A stretch of 64,000 nucleotides of DNA, from assembly GCF_034190915.1 (NCBI RefSeq), contig NW_026947500.1, forward strand, positions 15,932,501-15,996,500, given 5' to 3'. Each line of letters opens with the position of its first letter. Positions within the stretch are counted from its first letter, which is position 1. This DNA is from Cavia porcellus (lineage: Eukaryota > Chordata > Mammalia > Rodentia > Caviidae). The notes beneath the pieces were generated by a model. The model was not told where the DNA came from. It did not search any database and saw nothing but the letters and a program-made list of their open reading frames with translations. Position numbers and translations under genes: made by a program. Positions 51,530-63,588 of this stretch are shown here, piece by piece.

Positions 51530-52720
51530 CGGCGATTTCCCTGCACCGCCTGGGGGCGCCCCTCGGCGAGCAGCGGTTCTGGCGGCCGGCGTCTCGCGTC
51601 CAGTCCCGCGGGCGGGCGGAGGAGATCCCTGGCCGGCTTCCCGAGCCTCCCGGGACCTCTGCAGTCGCCGCGGGGCTTCAGACAAAGAGACTGGCGCTGC
51701 CGCAGGGAAACCGTCCGTGTGCCGTTCGGAGCCTCCCCGCCTGCGCACGGGGAGAAAAGACAGCGGCCAGGGAGGCGGGACAGCGACCGAGGGGAGCGGG
51801 TGGGATTCCGGGTGTGGGGCGGGGATGTGGGCGGGACCTGAGTATGGGCGGAGGGGTTGGGGGCGGGCACAGGCTGCGGCAAGGGGCGGGAATAGGCGGG
51901 GCTCGGGGGCTGTGGGTGGGGTCATGGGTGGGGCAGGGCTCAGGCTGAGGCGAGTGGGCGGGACCTAGAATTGTGGGCGGGGTTATCGGCGAGACAAGGG
52001 CTCAGGCTGCGGCGCCGGCGGGGCTGGGGGCGGGCGCAAGCGGTGGGGCGGGGCGGGGCGGGGCGGTGCGGCGTCACGCCGGCAGGAGGAGCGCGCCCCA
52101 GTCAGGGAGCCGCGTCCCACGGCAGACGCGGTCCTGCGCGCGCGAGCCCAGCTGAGCTCAGACAAGCCGAGCGAGACGCGCGGTCTCTCCAGGTAACGAT
52201 CGGTCTCCTGCGTGCGGGCCGGGGTGTCCGCGTCCGCATTCTCGCGGGTGGGCAGGTGGGCGCGGGCCAGCCTCGCGCGAAGGTGCGGGAGAAGACCTCG
52301 GCGCCTGGCTCGGGACTGGGCTCCCTTTCCCCCGGCAGCTGCGAGCAGCAAGCGGCGCGGCTCGGAGGGTCGGTGCCTCGGTGGACGTGGACATAGGTCT
52401 GCGGAGAGAGTCCGCAGTGCGCGGCGCCCCCCGCTCGCCCTCGGTCTCCAGGCGTCTCCGCCTCGCCGTGGGTTCGGGGCAGGGGCCGTGCCCGCTCTCC
52501 GCGCTCCTTACCCTTTCAGCTTGGATTCGCTTCTCGGGGCCCCAGCGGCTCCAGCTCGAAGCTAGACCGGCTGTGCGTCCCCGCGTGGAGGGCGCAGTGT
52601 GGCGCACCGCGGCGGGATCGGTCCGGCGCCGTGACACAGCCTGCGGCCCCGAGGAATTTCACACCGCGGCCCTGGATGTCTTTCCCGGCTGCTGCGAGGA
52701 CCCAGCCTAGCACATTGGAA
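51530..52720. promoter_or_regulatory. CpG island promoter with GC-box array
   Basis: An abrupt rise in G+C and CpG density with many GGGCGG/CCGCCC boxes (Sp/KLF sites), densest at 51.80-52.06 kb, and no TATA box. Between 51865 and 52015 a CAGGCTGMGGC-type block recurs three times with spacing about 60-70 bases, so the GC-box part is internally repetitive. Such islands mark promoters of housekeeping or developmental genes and are often bidirectional. The long frames crossing it on every strand are GC-composition artefacts. The gene served is not identifiable from this window. Confidence 0.85.
52062..52192 (+). other. Candidate non-coding first exon
   Basis: Downstream of the GC-box array a purine-mixed stretch without ATG ends TCTCTCCAG with GTAACG starting at 52193, a consensus splice donor. 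If transcription starts near the end of the GGGCGGGGC run (about 52055-52070), this would be a 5' UTR exon with the intron continuing to the right. The start is a guess. Other donors nearby (CAGGTGGGC near 52252) and a minus-strand gene are possible. Confidence 0.4.
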
Positions 52721-55679
52721 CTTTTCTGGGTCAGCTTTAAACATCACTTTGATAACGTTATTATTGCTTAGGGATATTTTTTTAGGTAAGGATAAAAGCG
52801 TTCACACCCGAATCAGTCCCCATGCGCTTTTTTTCCTGCAGGGTTTGGGTTTGAAGAGGTGGAGTGGGAGGGAGAGACAAGAGGAAGATAAAATTAGAAT
52901 CAAACAGATTTGTAAGGAAGTTATACTGGTTTTTTTGTTTTTGACTGAAATTGCAAATTCTGCACAATTCTAGCCACCCTGCTCCTTCTGGAGGTGGAGG
53001 GGTGCTTTGAGCCGGGCACAGGAAGACCTCGGCTCATCTCTGGGAAATGGAGGTGGGACCGCAGGAGATCTTTACGTCCCGTTTGTTTGGTAGATGGCAT
53101 TGGCTGGGTTCTGGGGCCGCGTCCCCGCGGACGCAGGGTAGGGGTGGGAGCAGTGGGGCGATCGCTGCTCTCCACAGCGCAGAAGGCGCCCACTTGGCCC
53201 TGCACGCAGGAATTTTGTGCGGAGGATTCAAGCAGAAGCCTGCAGAATCCGTTCTTATTCCTGCTTTAATAGAGATGTTCCTAAAAAGAGACTCAGAAAA
53301 CGCACAGGTGCGGCAGAGCCATTCCAGCCAGAGAAGGCGAGGGCAGCTCTCTTTCCCTCTGTGTGGTCTGATCCTGCCCTGCACGCCATGCAGACGCCTC
53401 TCTCCACTAGAAATGCATTAGTTCAGCGGTGCACGGCGCACATCTTACTCAACAGCAAAAATGTTGGAAAAATAATGGGGGTGTTTTGTCAGGAAGAAAC
53501 TGTACCGCAATAATAAAAATACATTATTCATTCTCATTTTGGTGCTGTGGTTGAGATATTGAAAATTAGCCTACTGATTTTGAGGCAGAATCATCATTTC
53601 ACAAAAATGAGTGCCGTGCATTTCTGCACCTAAGAATTTCTTTGTGGCAAAGAGGAGCAGTTAGTTGCCTGGGGGGAGGGATTGCCTGGTGGTTGTAGGG
53701 GAAAACAGTGGCCTGTGAGTTCCAGCTTAGCCAGGGTTTCCCACTGTCAGGAGGGAACTGGCTGTGTCCACCCATCATCCCTCTCTCTGATCGCAGTGTT
53801 GACTGTGGACAGATGTCTCTTTCAGGGTTGAACTGATTTCTGTGATATTAATTGGTTTTGACGATGATTTCTCCAGGAAAACAGCTGTTCTTAAAAGAGA
53901 AAATGATGGTTTTTGTGTTGTTAAATTGCTGATGTTCTCTCAGAAGTTAAATTTGATGAATGCATGCATATTTAAGCATGAGGTTACAATTATTTAATTG
54001 CTTTCAAATAACGTTTTTGTTTTAATCGTGAGACACACTAGCCTCTTCTCACTGACAAGGTATGAAATTTTTAAAGTGCTGGGGATAAATGCTCCCTTAC
54101 TTGCCGTTCTGTCGCTGTTGTACATTCCGAAAAGAGCATCCTTGTGGCTCTGTCTTTAGTGCAAAGGAATACTCTCCTGTAGAGCAGCACTGTCCAGTGG
54201 AAGGAAAATGTGAGCCACATAAGAAAACTAAAAGGAAACAGGTGAGTTAAGTTTAAAGAATGTATAAACCCAATAAATGACCACAGAAGAGCACAAAGGT
54301 GGAGAGAAGCCAATAGGCATTGAAAGATGTAATCAGTACAAGCAGCAGTGGGCCACTTCCTGCTTTTTCCTGTGCCCTCTCATACTACCCATGGCTTTGC
54401 CCTGCCTCAAGTGCCCAGCAGCCCTTGTAGCTATTGGCTGTCATATTGGCCAACACAGTTAGAGATTGTCAGTCCACTGACAGTCAAAAAGCTAAAATGT
54501 TAGGCGCCACTGCCAACTAAGTATTGCCCAAAATAAATACACAGATAGTGTCAAGTTGATACGAGACATGCTCTCGCCTTCTTTGCCATTAACTAAATGC
54601 ATAAACTTGAATGTGGTGTTTACCTTTTTATCAGCCAGCCAAAGGACGGAACCAAGTCCTTTCTGTGGCTACATGAAGAGTAAACTTGGAGCCAGTTTGC
54701 TTGCAGGCTGGAGCACTGTGATGGCAGGCATCAGGGACAGTGTGTCCTGGGCATCACCGTCCTACCCCTTACCAGTGCCTGGCGGTTGAGGTTAGCAGCA
54801 GAGCCCAACTCTCTCTGGACGTTTTCCTGAGAGGGAGCAGCAAACATACTGTAGACAGGCAAGCAGCTAGCGGGTCATGATTTGCCATGTGGTTGGATGT
54901 AGACCACAGGTCTTCAGTGATACCCTTTACGCTGCAGGTCTTTCAGTTTGTGTCTGTTTATGGTGATGCCACTATATAAAAGTTGGGCGAGGTGCCACGC
55001 TTGATCATCGCCCACGCAGGCTGCAGTGGTGAAACCCAGACCTTAATGAGTTTAATGAAAAGACGGCGGGAGAGAAGCGTGGAGCGGAGGGAACTGCTTC
55101 CATGGGGCAGTCTCAGGATGGACAGGGTGGGGGAGAATGGAAGGGATGGTGTTTTCACTGAAGAAATTTCAGACAGTATTTTTCTAAAGCTAATGACTGT
55201 CTGGAAAATAGTTACTTCTCTGAGGAAATGAGAGAATGCAAGGACTTCCCATTAGGACTTTCCACAATAAACACACACACTAACACACATACCATGCCAA
55301 CACACTAGTACACGCACATACCCTGTATGCACCTCACGGCTGCCACACGCATCCTGCTTCAGGTGCCCCACACTGGCTCAAATGCCTGTTAGATCTCCAA
55401 GGGGGCCTTGGAGGTAGAGGAGGGGAGGTTTTACTTTCTTTGTCATCCTTAGGTTCTTTTTATTTTTTTAATGGGAGCAATCTGGTGACTTTTGAGTTCA
55501 GAGATTAAATTAGGTTGCTGGACAAAACTGAAACAAGAATTGAAAATGTAAATATGGGAGAATTTTTAATGATCTCAGAGAATACGCACATACCACTCAC
55601 TTCTAACACAGGGTCACCCAGATTAAGTAAATGCAGTTAAATCAGTAATGAGAAATAGAGGCTCAACTGGAAAGGATCA
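52721..55679. other. No recognisable coding exon; probable intron or intergenic
   Basis: CpG-poor from 53.5 kb on. Frames at 53.0-53.5 kb overlap on both strands and match nothing. CA-rich repeat near 55265-55320. 54.9-55.2 kb has an 82-codon frame without recognisable product. Confidence 0.45.
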
Positions 55680-55870
55680 AAGAGTTTGATTATACCCTGC
55701 ATGAGGCAAGATAAGAGGAAGTAACACTCATACCTCAGGGGTAGGTGGTGGAGAACCTGCTGGAGGTTTTGGAAATCAGTGGTCAAGCCATACAGAATTA
55801 AAGATGGATATGCCCTTTGATCCAGCAGTTCCAGTTATAGGAGCCTTTTTTCTACTTTAAAATGTGATGA
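55680..55870 (+). mobile_element. Old L1 3' fragment
   Basis: GGAAATCAGTGGTCAAGCCA, GATATGCCCTTTGATCCAGC then AGTTCCAGTTATAGGAGCC matches the L1 block usually ending GACCCAGCAATTCCACTTCTAGG. Confidence 0.6.
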
Positions 55871-56334
55871 AATAGTTCGCATAGGGCTGTGGGCAGAGCA
55901 AGATGTCACTCTGTGGAGTCCAGGCACCTGATAAGACGGTTGTACGGTTCTAAACACCCCAATGTAGACAGAGCTGTGTGGAAAAGAACTCTGCTGTGCT
56001 CCTGCGTCTCCATCTCTCTGACTCGATAGCTGTCCGTTGGTGCTTCGTCTGACCACCTACCATTGTCAGTGCCAGATCACCATGGTCGTTACCTGTGTCC
56101 ACGTGTCTCATCTCTCACAGATTTGCTGTTTCATTACCAGCTTGTCTTTTTCAATGTGATCTGTGCTCTTGGCAAAGAATTCTTCATAGCAGTGGAGACG
56201 GTAATCATGCTGAGTAAGTTGCCATTTTGAATTAAAGTGAAATCCGGTGCCCATTATGTTACTGCATTGGAAAAATATTCAGCTTTGTTTTTTTAAATTT
56301 TTTTTTGTATTCTAAACCATGAAGTATTATTATT

Positions 56335-56390
56335 ATTATTTTTTGGAACCGGGGATCGAACTCAGGATCTTGGGCTTGCAGTAATATTGT
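56335..56390 (-). mobile_element. tRNA-derived SINE, partial
   Basis: TTTTTTGGAACCGGGGATCG then AACTCAGGATCTTGGGCTTG: only the 3' part of the element, preceded by ATT repeats. Confidence 0.75.
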
Positions 56391-56469
56391 TTTTGCCTTG
56401 CTAACAGTTTTGTGATTTTCATTAACAGTGACATTTGGAGAATTTCTCCAGGAGATTTTCGTATCTGTC

Positions 56470-56995
56470 TGTTGTAGTTACTTTTCTTGTTGCTGAGACA
56501 AAATGTACAACATCCAGAATTAAGGGAGGAAAGGTTTATTTAGATCACAGTCAGTAGAGGTTTTAGTCCATAGTCAGCTGGCTCCAAGGCAGAGTGGCAC
56601 GGCAGAGGGCATTGCAGAGGAGAATCAGTTCATGGTGGGCAGAAGGTAGCGAAGCAAACAAGGGGTGACCACAGCAAGGGGTGACCTCATTTCTTATCCA
56701 GGCTATTTGCACCCTTCATCCTAGTGCCCTTGATCCTAGCAGTGCACCATGAATCCGTTCCAGTATCACACAGTCTGCCTCTGAAAAAGCCCTGCCTACG
56801 CCTGCGTGAGGCTTTGGGAGGCATTGAGACACAGCCATAACACTGTCCTTTAGGGCAGTCCCAGGTCCCATTGGCGCTGTTACCTTGTGGAAACATGAAC
56901 TGTGTTTGGAGCACAGGTGTCTTGCACCACCAGCCTGAGTGAGCCAATAAGATCCAAGCATCTTCATTGTGAGACTCGTACTAATTAGGTGCTGT
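56470..56995 (-). mobile_element. MaLR-like LTR
   Basis: TGTTGTAGTTACTTTTCTTG then TTGCTGAGACAAAATG is the reverse terminus. Related to 44406-44740 and 20353-20690; the shared block GACTCGTACTAATTAGGTGC near 56985 suggests it extends that far. Confidence 0.65.
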
Positions 56996-57732
56996 ACTTA
57001 CCAGGAACTCTCTCTTCTTATTTTTATACCGTACATACATCCCACCCATGCTCCACACAGAGGTGGATGCTGCTCCACACGCACAAACACAAACCTCCCT
57101 ATGGGACCTTTTCAGAGCTGAGGTCAAGGAAGCCCTTGGAGGGTAAAGCTCTGCTTCCTCCGCCTTCTTCCTGTTAGGAAGACAGAGCACCACATTACCA
57201 CCTTGCTGCTTTCTCCTGAGACCTTCAAAGGCCGATACAACGGAGTTCTGGGTCTGACCTTCATCTCTACCCCTCCAGAGGCACTGAGGGCAGCAGGAGG
57301 TGGAAACTGCACCTTGGACTTCGTGGCCCTTGAGGCATTGTTCTCCCCTTTCCTGTTTATGAGAGTAAACCTCAGGTTCCCTCCTGCACTGAGCAAATTC
57401 TTCATGCACACTTCCAATGGGCAGGCAGTGCTCAGGCTTCAAGGAGACAGTGATGCGTGCAGAGGGTAAAAAGCGTGTCTGGAGCTTTCATATAGTGGGA
57501 GGAAATAAGAGACCACCATGCTGGAGATTGAGGTCTTAACTTGAGATAGGTAGCCGAGCACGTGGTCGTTAAGAAAGTGGGTGAGCTGGACCTGTGGGAG
57601 GCTGGGCCAAGCCCTGGGGATGTGTATTTGTGGAGTGAACCAGGTAGAGGAACAGCTGGTGCAAAGGTACTGAGGCACAGGCATGGTGGGCATGTCCAGC
57701 ACCTGGAAGTGCCACTTGTGGCTGGCATGAAG
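56996..57732. other. No recognisable gene; unassigned
   Basis: Overlapping frames of up to 153 codons on both strands (56981-57442 minus is longest); no recognisable domain. Confidence 0.4.
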
Positions 57733-57872
57733 TGACAGAGGCCAGCATGGTGAGAGGTGGTGGTGTGGGCACAGGCCTTTACTTTAGTGCTTGCTCGCAG
57801 GTTGACAGAGGCCAGCATGGTGAGAGGTGGTGGTGTGGGCACAGGCCTTTACTTTAGTGCTTGCTCGCAGGT
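57733..57872. repeat. Perfect 70-base tandem duplication
   Basis: 57733-57802 and 57803-57872 are identical, starting TGACAGAGGCCAGCATGGTG and ending TTGCTCGCAGGT. Perfect identity implies a recent duplication, an expandable minisatellite, or an assembly artefact. Confidence 0.97.
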
Positions 57873-58829
57873 ACAGTTCTGAAGCCCAGGGGTGAAGACG
57901 TCAAAGTGGCCGCGGGTGCTGCTGCAGGAGCCCAGGTGATGAAGGCGTCACTCTAAGGCCACCAGTGATAAGCATTGCACCCAGAAGATGTGAGATGGGC
58001 GGGCCACGGGCCCTGAGGTCTCCAGGGCTCTGGTCCTGGGAAGATGGAGCAGGGAGTGTGGGGACATGGTACATGGCTGTCTCCAAGGCATTGCTTTGGA
58101 GAGGGAAGAGGCTCAGCTTGGCTGCAATTGGGGTTGGAGCTGTGGGTGACGCTGATGGTGGAGGTGCTGGTGTCACCCTGGCTAGTGGAGGGTGTGGAGA
58201 GGGCAGAGCCAGGGTGGAGGAGAATCTTGTCCCTCAGGGCAGGCGGTGCTCCGCCCCTACCAGCGCAGGCACATGGTTCTTAGCGTGACCCTGGCCTCCT
58301 GCCCTTCCACTCCCAGTGGTCCCTCTTGTGAAGGGCCCAGCCTGTTGCCATCCTGCTCAGAACCCTCCAGTGACCTTTGGTCCTTCTCAGAGGTAAAGCT
58401 GAAGTTTTACTGGTGATTAAGGCTTTCCGGAAGCCATGTGGCCCTACCCGGCACTGCGCAGCTCTTTGGAGAGTGCCTTCCCACCTCCCTGTCCCCAAGC
58501 TACAGACATGTGTCATGACATTCTTGACACATTCATGTGTCTGGACCCTGGTCCTTTGAAGCCTTGCATTTGAAAAACGTTGATAATGATTTAGACGTGT
58601 GACTTTCAGTTATGCAGATTGGAAAAGGTGTTTCCTTCCTTGTTGGATTTGCACTCTGGGGAAAGGCAGGTGCTGCTGCCCCTTGGTATCCGAGGGTTGC
58701 TGGCTCCAGGGTTCCCAGGATACCCAAATCTCCAGGTTCCCAAACCCTTGTGCAAAATGGAGAACTGTATTTGTGCATAAACTATACACATCCATGCCTA
58801 CACTTTATTTTTACCGTAATAGCTGTCCA
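57873..58829. other. No recognisable gene; unassigned
   Basis: GC-rich to about 58.5 kb with spurious frames on both strands. GTGGAGGTGCTGGTG-type repeats of low complexity at 58.14-58.2 kb. Confidence 0.45.
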
Positions 58830-59480
58830 TACCATCAGATATAATAAAACCAAACAGAATAAGCCAATCAAAATAGCATGAAAGCATATTTTAAAGAGAA
58901 CAAAATCAAACAAAAATAAAACAGAATAAAGCCAATCAAAACAAAACAGCAAAAGTGATACAGGATTTCAAAACAAGATAGTAGGAAATCCACAGTGGCT
59001 ACTAAATCTTCAGAATTGCTGCTCATATCAGGCATAATAAAATCAAACAAAACAACAGAATAAAGCCAATCAAAATAGATTATTGAATAAAATGCAACAA
59101 AGAAAAACAGTGAGAACAATACTGGGTTTCAAACACAAGACAGAAGGAAATTCTCCATATTTGCTATATTGTAATCCTGTTAATAGATGCTCAGACTCCC
59201 AGCCTCAGGCCTGCAAAGTCAATCAGACAATACAAGCATTAAGTTGTTTTGGTGCGTCAATTGCTGTCAACTCAGCTTGTCCTCCGAATTAGCTGGTTGC
59301 TTGGGGCAGGTGGGTGTTCTTGTCTCCAGCCCACACACCAGTTGGGTCATAGGAAGGACCAGTCGGCTTCTTGTTTTTCCTTCAAGATGAGTATGGCGTC
59401 TTCTGACTCACAGGAAGGGCAAGTTGGTTTCTTGTTCCACTCCTGTACCTAAATGACTTCTGTATTTTCTATACCTAATA
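58830..59480 (-). mobile_element. Second copy of the unclassified repeat found at 5109
   Basis: The reverse complement follows 5109-5764 block by block: GAAACCAACTTGCCCTTCC-like, GGACAAGCTGAGTTGACAGC, TTGCAGGCCTGAGG, ATAGCAAATATGGAGAATTT and then the T-rich half, where TTTGATTGGCTTTATTCTG is repeated three times. The T-rich half is longer here than in the 5 kb copy because of this internal repetition. The A-rich frames at 58868-59119 are artefacts of it. Confidence 0.65.
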
Positions 59481-60197
59481 AAGGCAAACTTTGTGGGAAT
59501 AGTTTATGGGACAATAACATGGAAGTGAAAATCTCAACATGTTCAAAATAAAGTGTTTTTCCCATAGAAAGTTCATCAAGGTTGGCCGAATCCATGGACT
59601 CTGATTTGCGGGGCCATTGAGGTGCAGGGCCAAGGCAGTGACATAATCAGCTTTAAGTATCTCTTCACAAAATGCTTTCTCCCTGGCTTGATTGGTTTTC
59701 CAAAGTAGGTAGTGTGTCTGTCGTGCTTAGAAATGTTACCTTGGTGTTACCAGGATGAAGGAATCCTATTCAGTTGTGGAAAATTACCTACCATCTGGCA
59801 CGCTACCCAAAACCTCTTGTCAAATGGACTGTGCTGGCCCATGTGAGCAATGGTTCTTCCATAAAAGGGAGAAATGTGCGACTTGATTTAGTTCTTCAGC
59901 TCTTATTTCTGTGCTGCAAGATAACTGGGGAACCACCCTATGGTAGCATTTGCCTCACAGTTACTCCCATTTTTGTATTAAGCATTAGACAGATTATACT
60001 GTATCTTAAAGTTCTCCCTGTTATGTGTTAAAAATGAAACATCTCGGTGCATAATGCCCAGTAGCTCCTGCCTGCTCTTGGCTTCAGCTTCGCCACACTG
60101 CCCTGATAAGTGACAGTGACAGCTCATGTCTCACATTTGGTTCCTGTCTGTGAAGTTTTTTGTTGCCATTCTGCGAGTGGTTCCTTTTATGTAGCTA
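59481..60197. other. No recognisable gene; unassigned
   Basis: Unique-looking sequence; the frame at 59774-60031 (85 codons) is unrecognised. Confidence 0.45.
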
Positions 60198-60305
60198 TTT
60201 TTTTTTTTTTTTGTCTTTTTCCTTTTTATCGGTACCAGGGATTGAACTCACGACTGCCTGCTTACAAGGTAGGCACTTATGCCGCTGAGTTAAATCCCCA
60301 GCCCC
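60198..60305 (-). mobile_element. tRNA-derived SINE with target duplication
   Basis: TTTTTATCGGTACCAGGGAT, GCTTACAAGGTAGGCACTTA, GAGTTAAATCCCCAGCCCC. GTAGCTATTTTTTTT precedes (from 60191) and follows (from 60306) the element. Confidence 0.95.
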
Positions 60306-60627
60306 GTAGCTATTTTTTTTTTTAAATGACTTTGTTTTCATATAGCTTCTTTACAGAATTCATTTGTTTTCCTCAGTATCACTTTCCACTGTTGGCTGAC
60401 ACACAAAAACACGTACTTCTGCAGCACACAATCCACGTGTGACGAGGGCTCTTGGGTTCCAGAGTGGACAGGAGGTGGGGCTGTGTGTGCAGAGACAAGG
60501 CTAGTGGTCCCTGCTTCCGGCATGGGTGCCTGAGTAAGGCAGAGTGAGACAGTGAATTAGTATGCGGATGGGTCCTGAGAGGAGGATACGTGTCCTAAGA
60601 AAATATTTCTTATAAATAAGAAATTTC

Positions 60628-60718
60628 TTTTTTTTTTCTTTTGGAACTGGGGATCAAACTCACAAACTTCAGGATTGCCAGGCAGGCACCAGCGCTGCTG
60701 AGATAAATCCCTGGCTTC
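60628..60718 (-). mobile_element. tRNA-derived SINE with target duplication
   Basis: CTTTTGGAACTGGGGATCAA, GATTGCCAGGCAGGCACCAG, GAGATAAATCCCTGGC. AGAAATTTC at 60619-60627 and 60719-60727. Confidence 0.9.
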
Positions 60719-60727
60719 AGAAATTTC

Positions 60728-61784
60728 ATAAATAAGAAAATATTTTCTTATTTATTTCTGTCCTATAAGTCCTCCTATAGAACCTTAAGAAAGGAATATA
60801 TTTTAGTCTGACTCCATGCATCCTACTATATTACTTATTATGTTTCACCACAGGAGGAAAATAAGTGTGTTTTCAGCGGTTTGTAGCCTTTTCCCTATCG
60901 ATAAAAAACCTCAAGCGAGGATTCCAAGCATTTCCAGTCAGGCGCATGTAGTTAATTTTGTAGCACTTTGGATTAAGTGTTATGCTACTGAACTTTGTGG
61001 AAAAGCGCATACAGCTTTGCTTGGTGTTGAACAGTGTGGACAGGCGGTCCTACATGAGGAGAAAGCCCTTTTGTATTTTCTACTGAGTATGTTTAAACAA
61101 GTAAAAAGTCACAGATGAAATCAATTTAAACTGTGCACTTTAACCTGGATACAGTGCGCTATCATTGCAGCTTATAACCAGCATCAGAATCACAGGCGAG
61201 ACGTGAAACGTTCTTTTGCAACGCGTGTTTTCATTGATTTGCTGCACTGAGGCCGGCGGCTGGTGGCTGCCAACAGCGATGGTTTCACAGGACCAGCAGG
61301 ACAAGGGGTAGAGGTGCGCATCTTACGTGGGCTTGAAGCTTTAGGGTGTGGGGCCCGCAGAGATCAGAGTGGCTGTTTGCCGAGTTTGTGGCTGCAAAGG
61401 AGAAGGTCCAGCTGTGCAGACTGTGTACACACAGTGAGTCTTTGCTTTCCGCGAGGCGTCGTTGTTAGTGCTGGGAGTGTCTGCCCTGGAGGCAGCGGGT
61501 TTATCATGGGTGGTAAAATGTGCACAGCATTCACATCTTCCAGGGCAGAGTTCCCGGGCACCCAGCACTCTGAGGACAGCAGCCACCAGCACCCGACGTC
61601 TCTGCACCTCATCTGGAGAAGCGAAACTCCACACCCCTCATGAAACCACTCCCAGCACCCCCAGCCAGTCCTGGTCACCCACTCTGCCTCGTGTGTCTGT
61701 GGACTTGGTCACCACACTTGGTGCCTCGTGAAAGCGAAACAGGACAGTATTTGTCCTTTGATGGCTGACTACGTCACTTACCAT
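60728..61784. other. No recognisable gene; unassigned
   Basis: 61.2-61.73 kb has moderate CpG content and overlapping frames (longest 126 codons), none recognisable. 60.73-61.15 kb is AT-rich. Confidence 0.4.
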
Positions 61785-62403
61785 ACTGTTCTCAGGGTTG
61801 GGCCACACTGTCTGTCGCGTGTGTCACAGTGTTCTTTTAAGGCTTTGATACTCCTTCCTGTGTATGCACTGCGGTTTATTAATCTGCTTCTCTTTATGTG
61901 GACATCTGGGTCTCTTCTGCCTCTCTGCTGTCCCGCACCGTGCCACTGGGAACACTGGTGGACAGGTGTTAGGGTCTCTTCCTTCTTGGTTTGGGGTGTG
62001 CACCCAGAAGCGGAATTGCGGGAGCATAGGGTGGTTACGTTTTGCAGTGTTACCACAGAGGCTGCACCATTCTTGAGTCCCACTACATGCAGAAAGGATT
62101 CAGTTTCCGCACATCGTTGTCAGCATTTGCTGTTTCCTTTTTGTAAGTACTTACTCTCATACACGTGTTCACCATTTATGTATCTTCTTTGCAGAAATGT
62201 CAAAGTTCTTCATTCAGGTTTTAGTTGGTTTGTTTGTTCCTTTGTTGTTCAGTTGCATGAGTTCTTTCTGTGTTCTGTATGCTAGGTCCTATTAATGTAT
62301 GTGTTTCCTTTTCTGTAGATTCTTGAAGAGTTTTCTCAATAGTATCCCTTTTATACAAATAGCTACTTACTTTGATGAAGTCTAGTTTATGTAGAATTAT
62401 CAT
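61785..62403 (-). mobile_element. L1 ORF2 3' end (3' half of a twin-primed insertion)
   Basis: Plus-strand GGTGTGCACCCAGAAGCGGA then ATTGCGGGAGCATAGG, GCAGTGTTACCACAGAGGCT, GCATGAGTTCTTTCTGTGTT and CTTTGATGAAGTCTAGTTTA are the reverse of the L1 ORF2 3' region, its upstream end to the right at about 62395. Confidence 0.75.
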
Positions 62404-62439
62404 AGGCCATGAATAGCCAGACCAGTCTCTTAAAAATTT

Positions 62440-62820
62440 TTTTTTGAGAACTCATACTTCCTAATGTCAAAACCTACTACGAAGCCACATGGTACTGGCA
62501 TGTACACAGACATGCAGATCCATGGAGTGGGATTAAGGATACAGAAATCCTTGGGTTACAGTTGATTGGTTTTTGGCAAAAGTCCCACTCCCCTCAGTTG
62601 GGAAAGACTTGCCTTCCTGGTGAACAGATGAGATGGGACGGCTGGATATTCTCCTGGGAAAGAATGCAGTGGACCCCTCCCTCACACTGCACATAAGAAT
62701 TAACTCCATGTAAGAAATAAAATCGTACAGCTCTTAGAAGGCACAAAGGTAAATCTTCATGATCTTGGATTTGGTAATGGATTTTTAGATATGACACCCA
62801 AAACTGAGCAATAAAATAAT
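62440..62820 (+). mobile_element. L1 ORF2 segment, inverted 5' half of the same insertion
   Basis: AAAACCTACTACGAAGCCAC, GGTACTGGCATGTACACAGA, GGAAAGACTTGCCTTCCTGG, GATATTCTCCTGGGAAAGAA, TCTTGGATTTGGTAATGGAT then ATATGACACCCAAAAC follow L1 ORF2 in sense. It ends where the minus-strand segment at 62403 begins in L1 coordinates. Confidence 0.8.
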
Positions 62821-63588
62821 CCCTTCCTAGTCAAAATTTTTTTCCTAGTCACTTGCCACTTCTGTACTGGTTTACTTGGCTGACACTGGAAACGGCCCCT
62901 GAAATGCACGTCTGGAGCCCTGTGTTCCATCAGCTCATGGTGGAGGAGGCCCTGGGCTGCACACGGCAGGTCAGCGAGCCCTCATAACCCGTGTGACGCT
63001 TCTCCCACGTGTGCAAAGCCCTGGCCTCTGTCTGTCTTTGTCTTCTGCGGTTCACTTCCCTGCAGGGACTAGCATGCCACACTGGGTATTGACCAGGGTG
63101 ATGGAGTTGTTTATTGTCAACATAATTTTTCTTTTTATTTCCTTTACTGACCTGGAAAGAAAAGGAATAGAACAGAAATGGACTAAAATAAAGTCAAAAT
63201 CTTGGCAGCTTTACAAGGGTCACTAACAGCCTTTTCTTTGCTCCCTGGCCTTCTTCTTTTTCCCATGTGAACCTGTTTCAGATAAATTCAGCAAACCTGT
63301 AGACTTATTTGTCACTTAAAGATGAAACTCCTAAACACACACCTGAGCCTTCCTGGCTGTGATTCTGCTGCTGCCTCTGTCCTGACCCTGCAGGGAGGGT
63401 GGCCCTACTGTGCTGTGAAGCAGAGTCCCTGAAGGAGGGAGCCATAGATGTTCCTTTCAAAGGCAGACATGCATTTCCACTATCCAAGGAATCTCTCAGA
63501 TTGTCTGTTTCAATAAGAAGGTGCTGAAAGAAGCCTTTATTTGAACCAAGAGTCTGAAAATATATAAAAATACATGCAAATATATAAA
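62821..63588. other. No recognisable gene; unassigned
   Basis: Unique-looking sequence with short frames only. Confidence 0.45.

Noticed and set aside
51478..52710. Many long overlapping frames (up to 159 codons) in both directions
   Set aside because: All lie in the CpG island, are Arg/Pro/Gly/Ala-rich and overlap in every frame; stops are rare because of base composition.
56981..57442. 153-codon minus-strand frame
   Set aside because: Overlaps another long frame on each strand, no recognisable motif, composition typical of non-coding GC-rich DNA.
61728..62285. 185-codon frame, longest but one in the window
   Set aside because: Its 3' two-thirds are antisense L1 sequence, so the frame is accidental.
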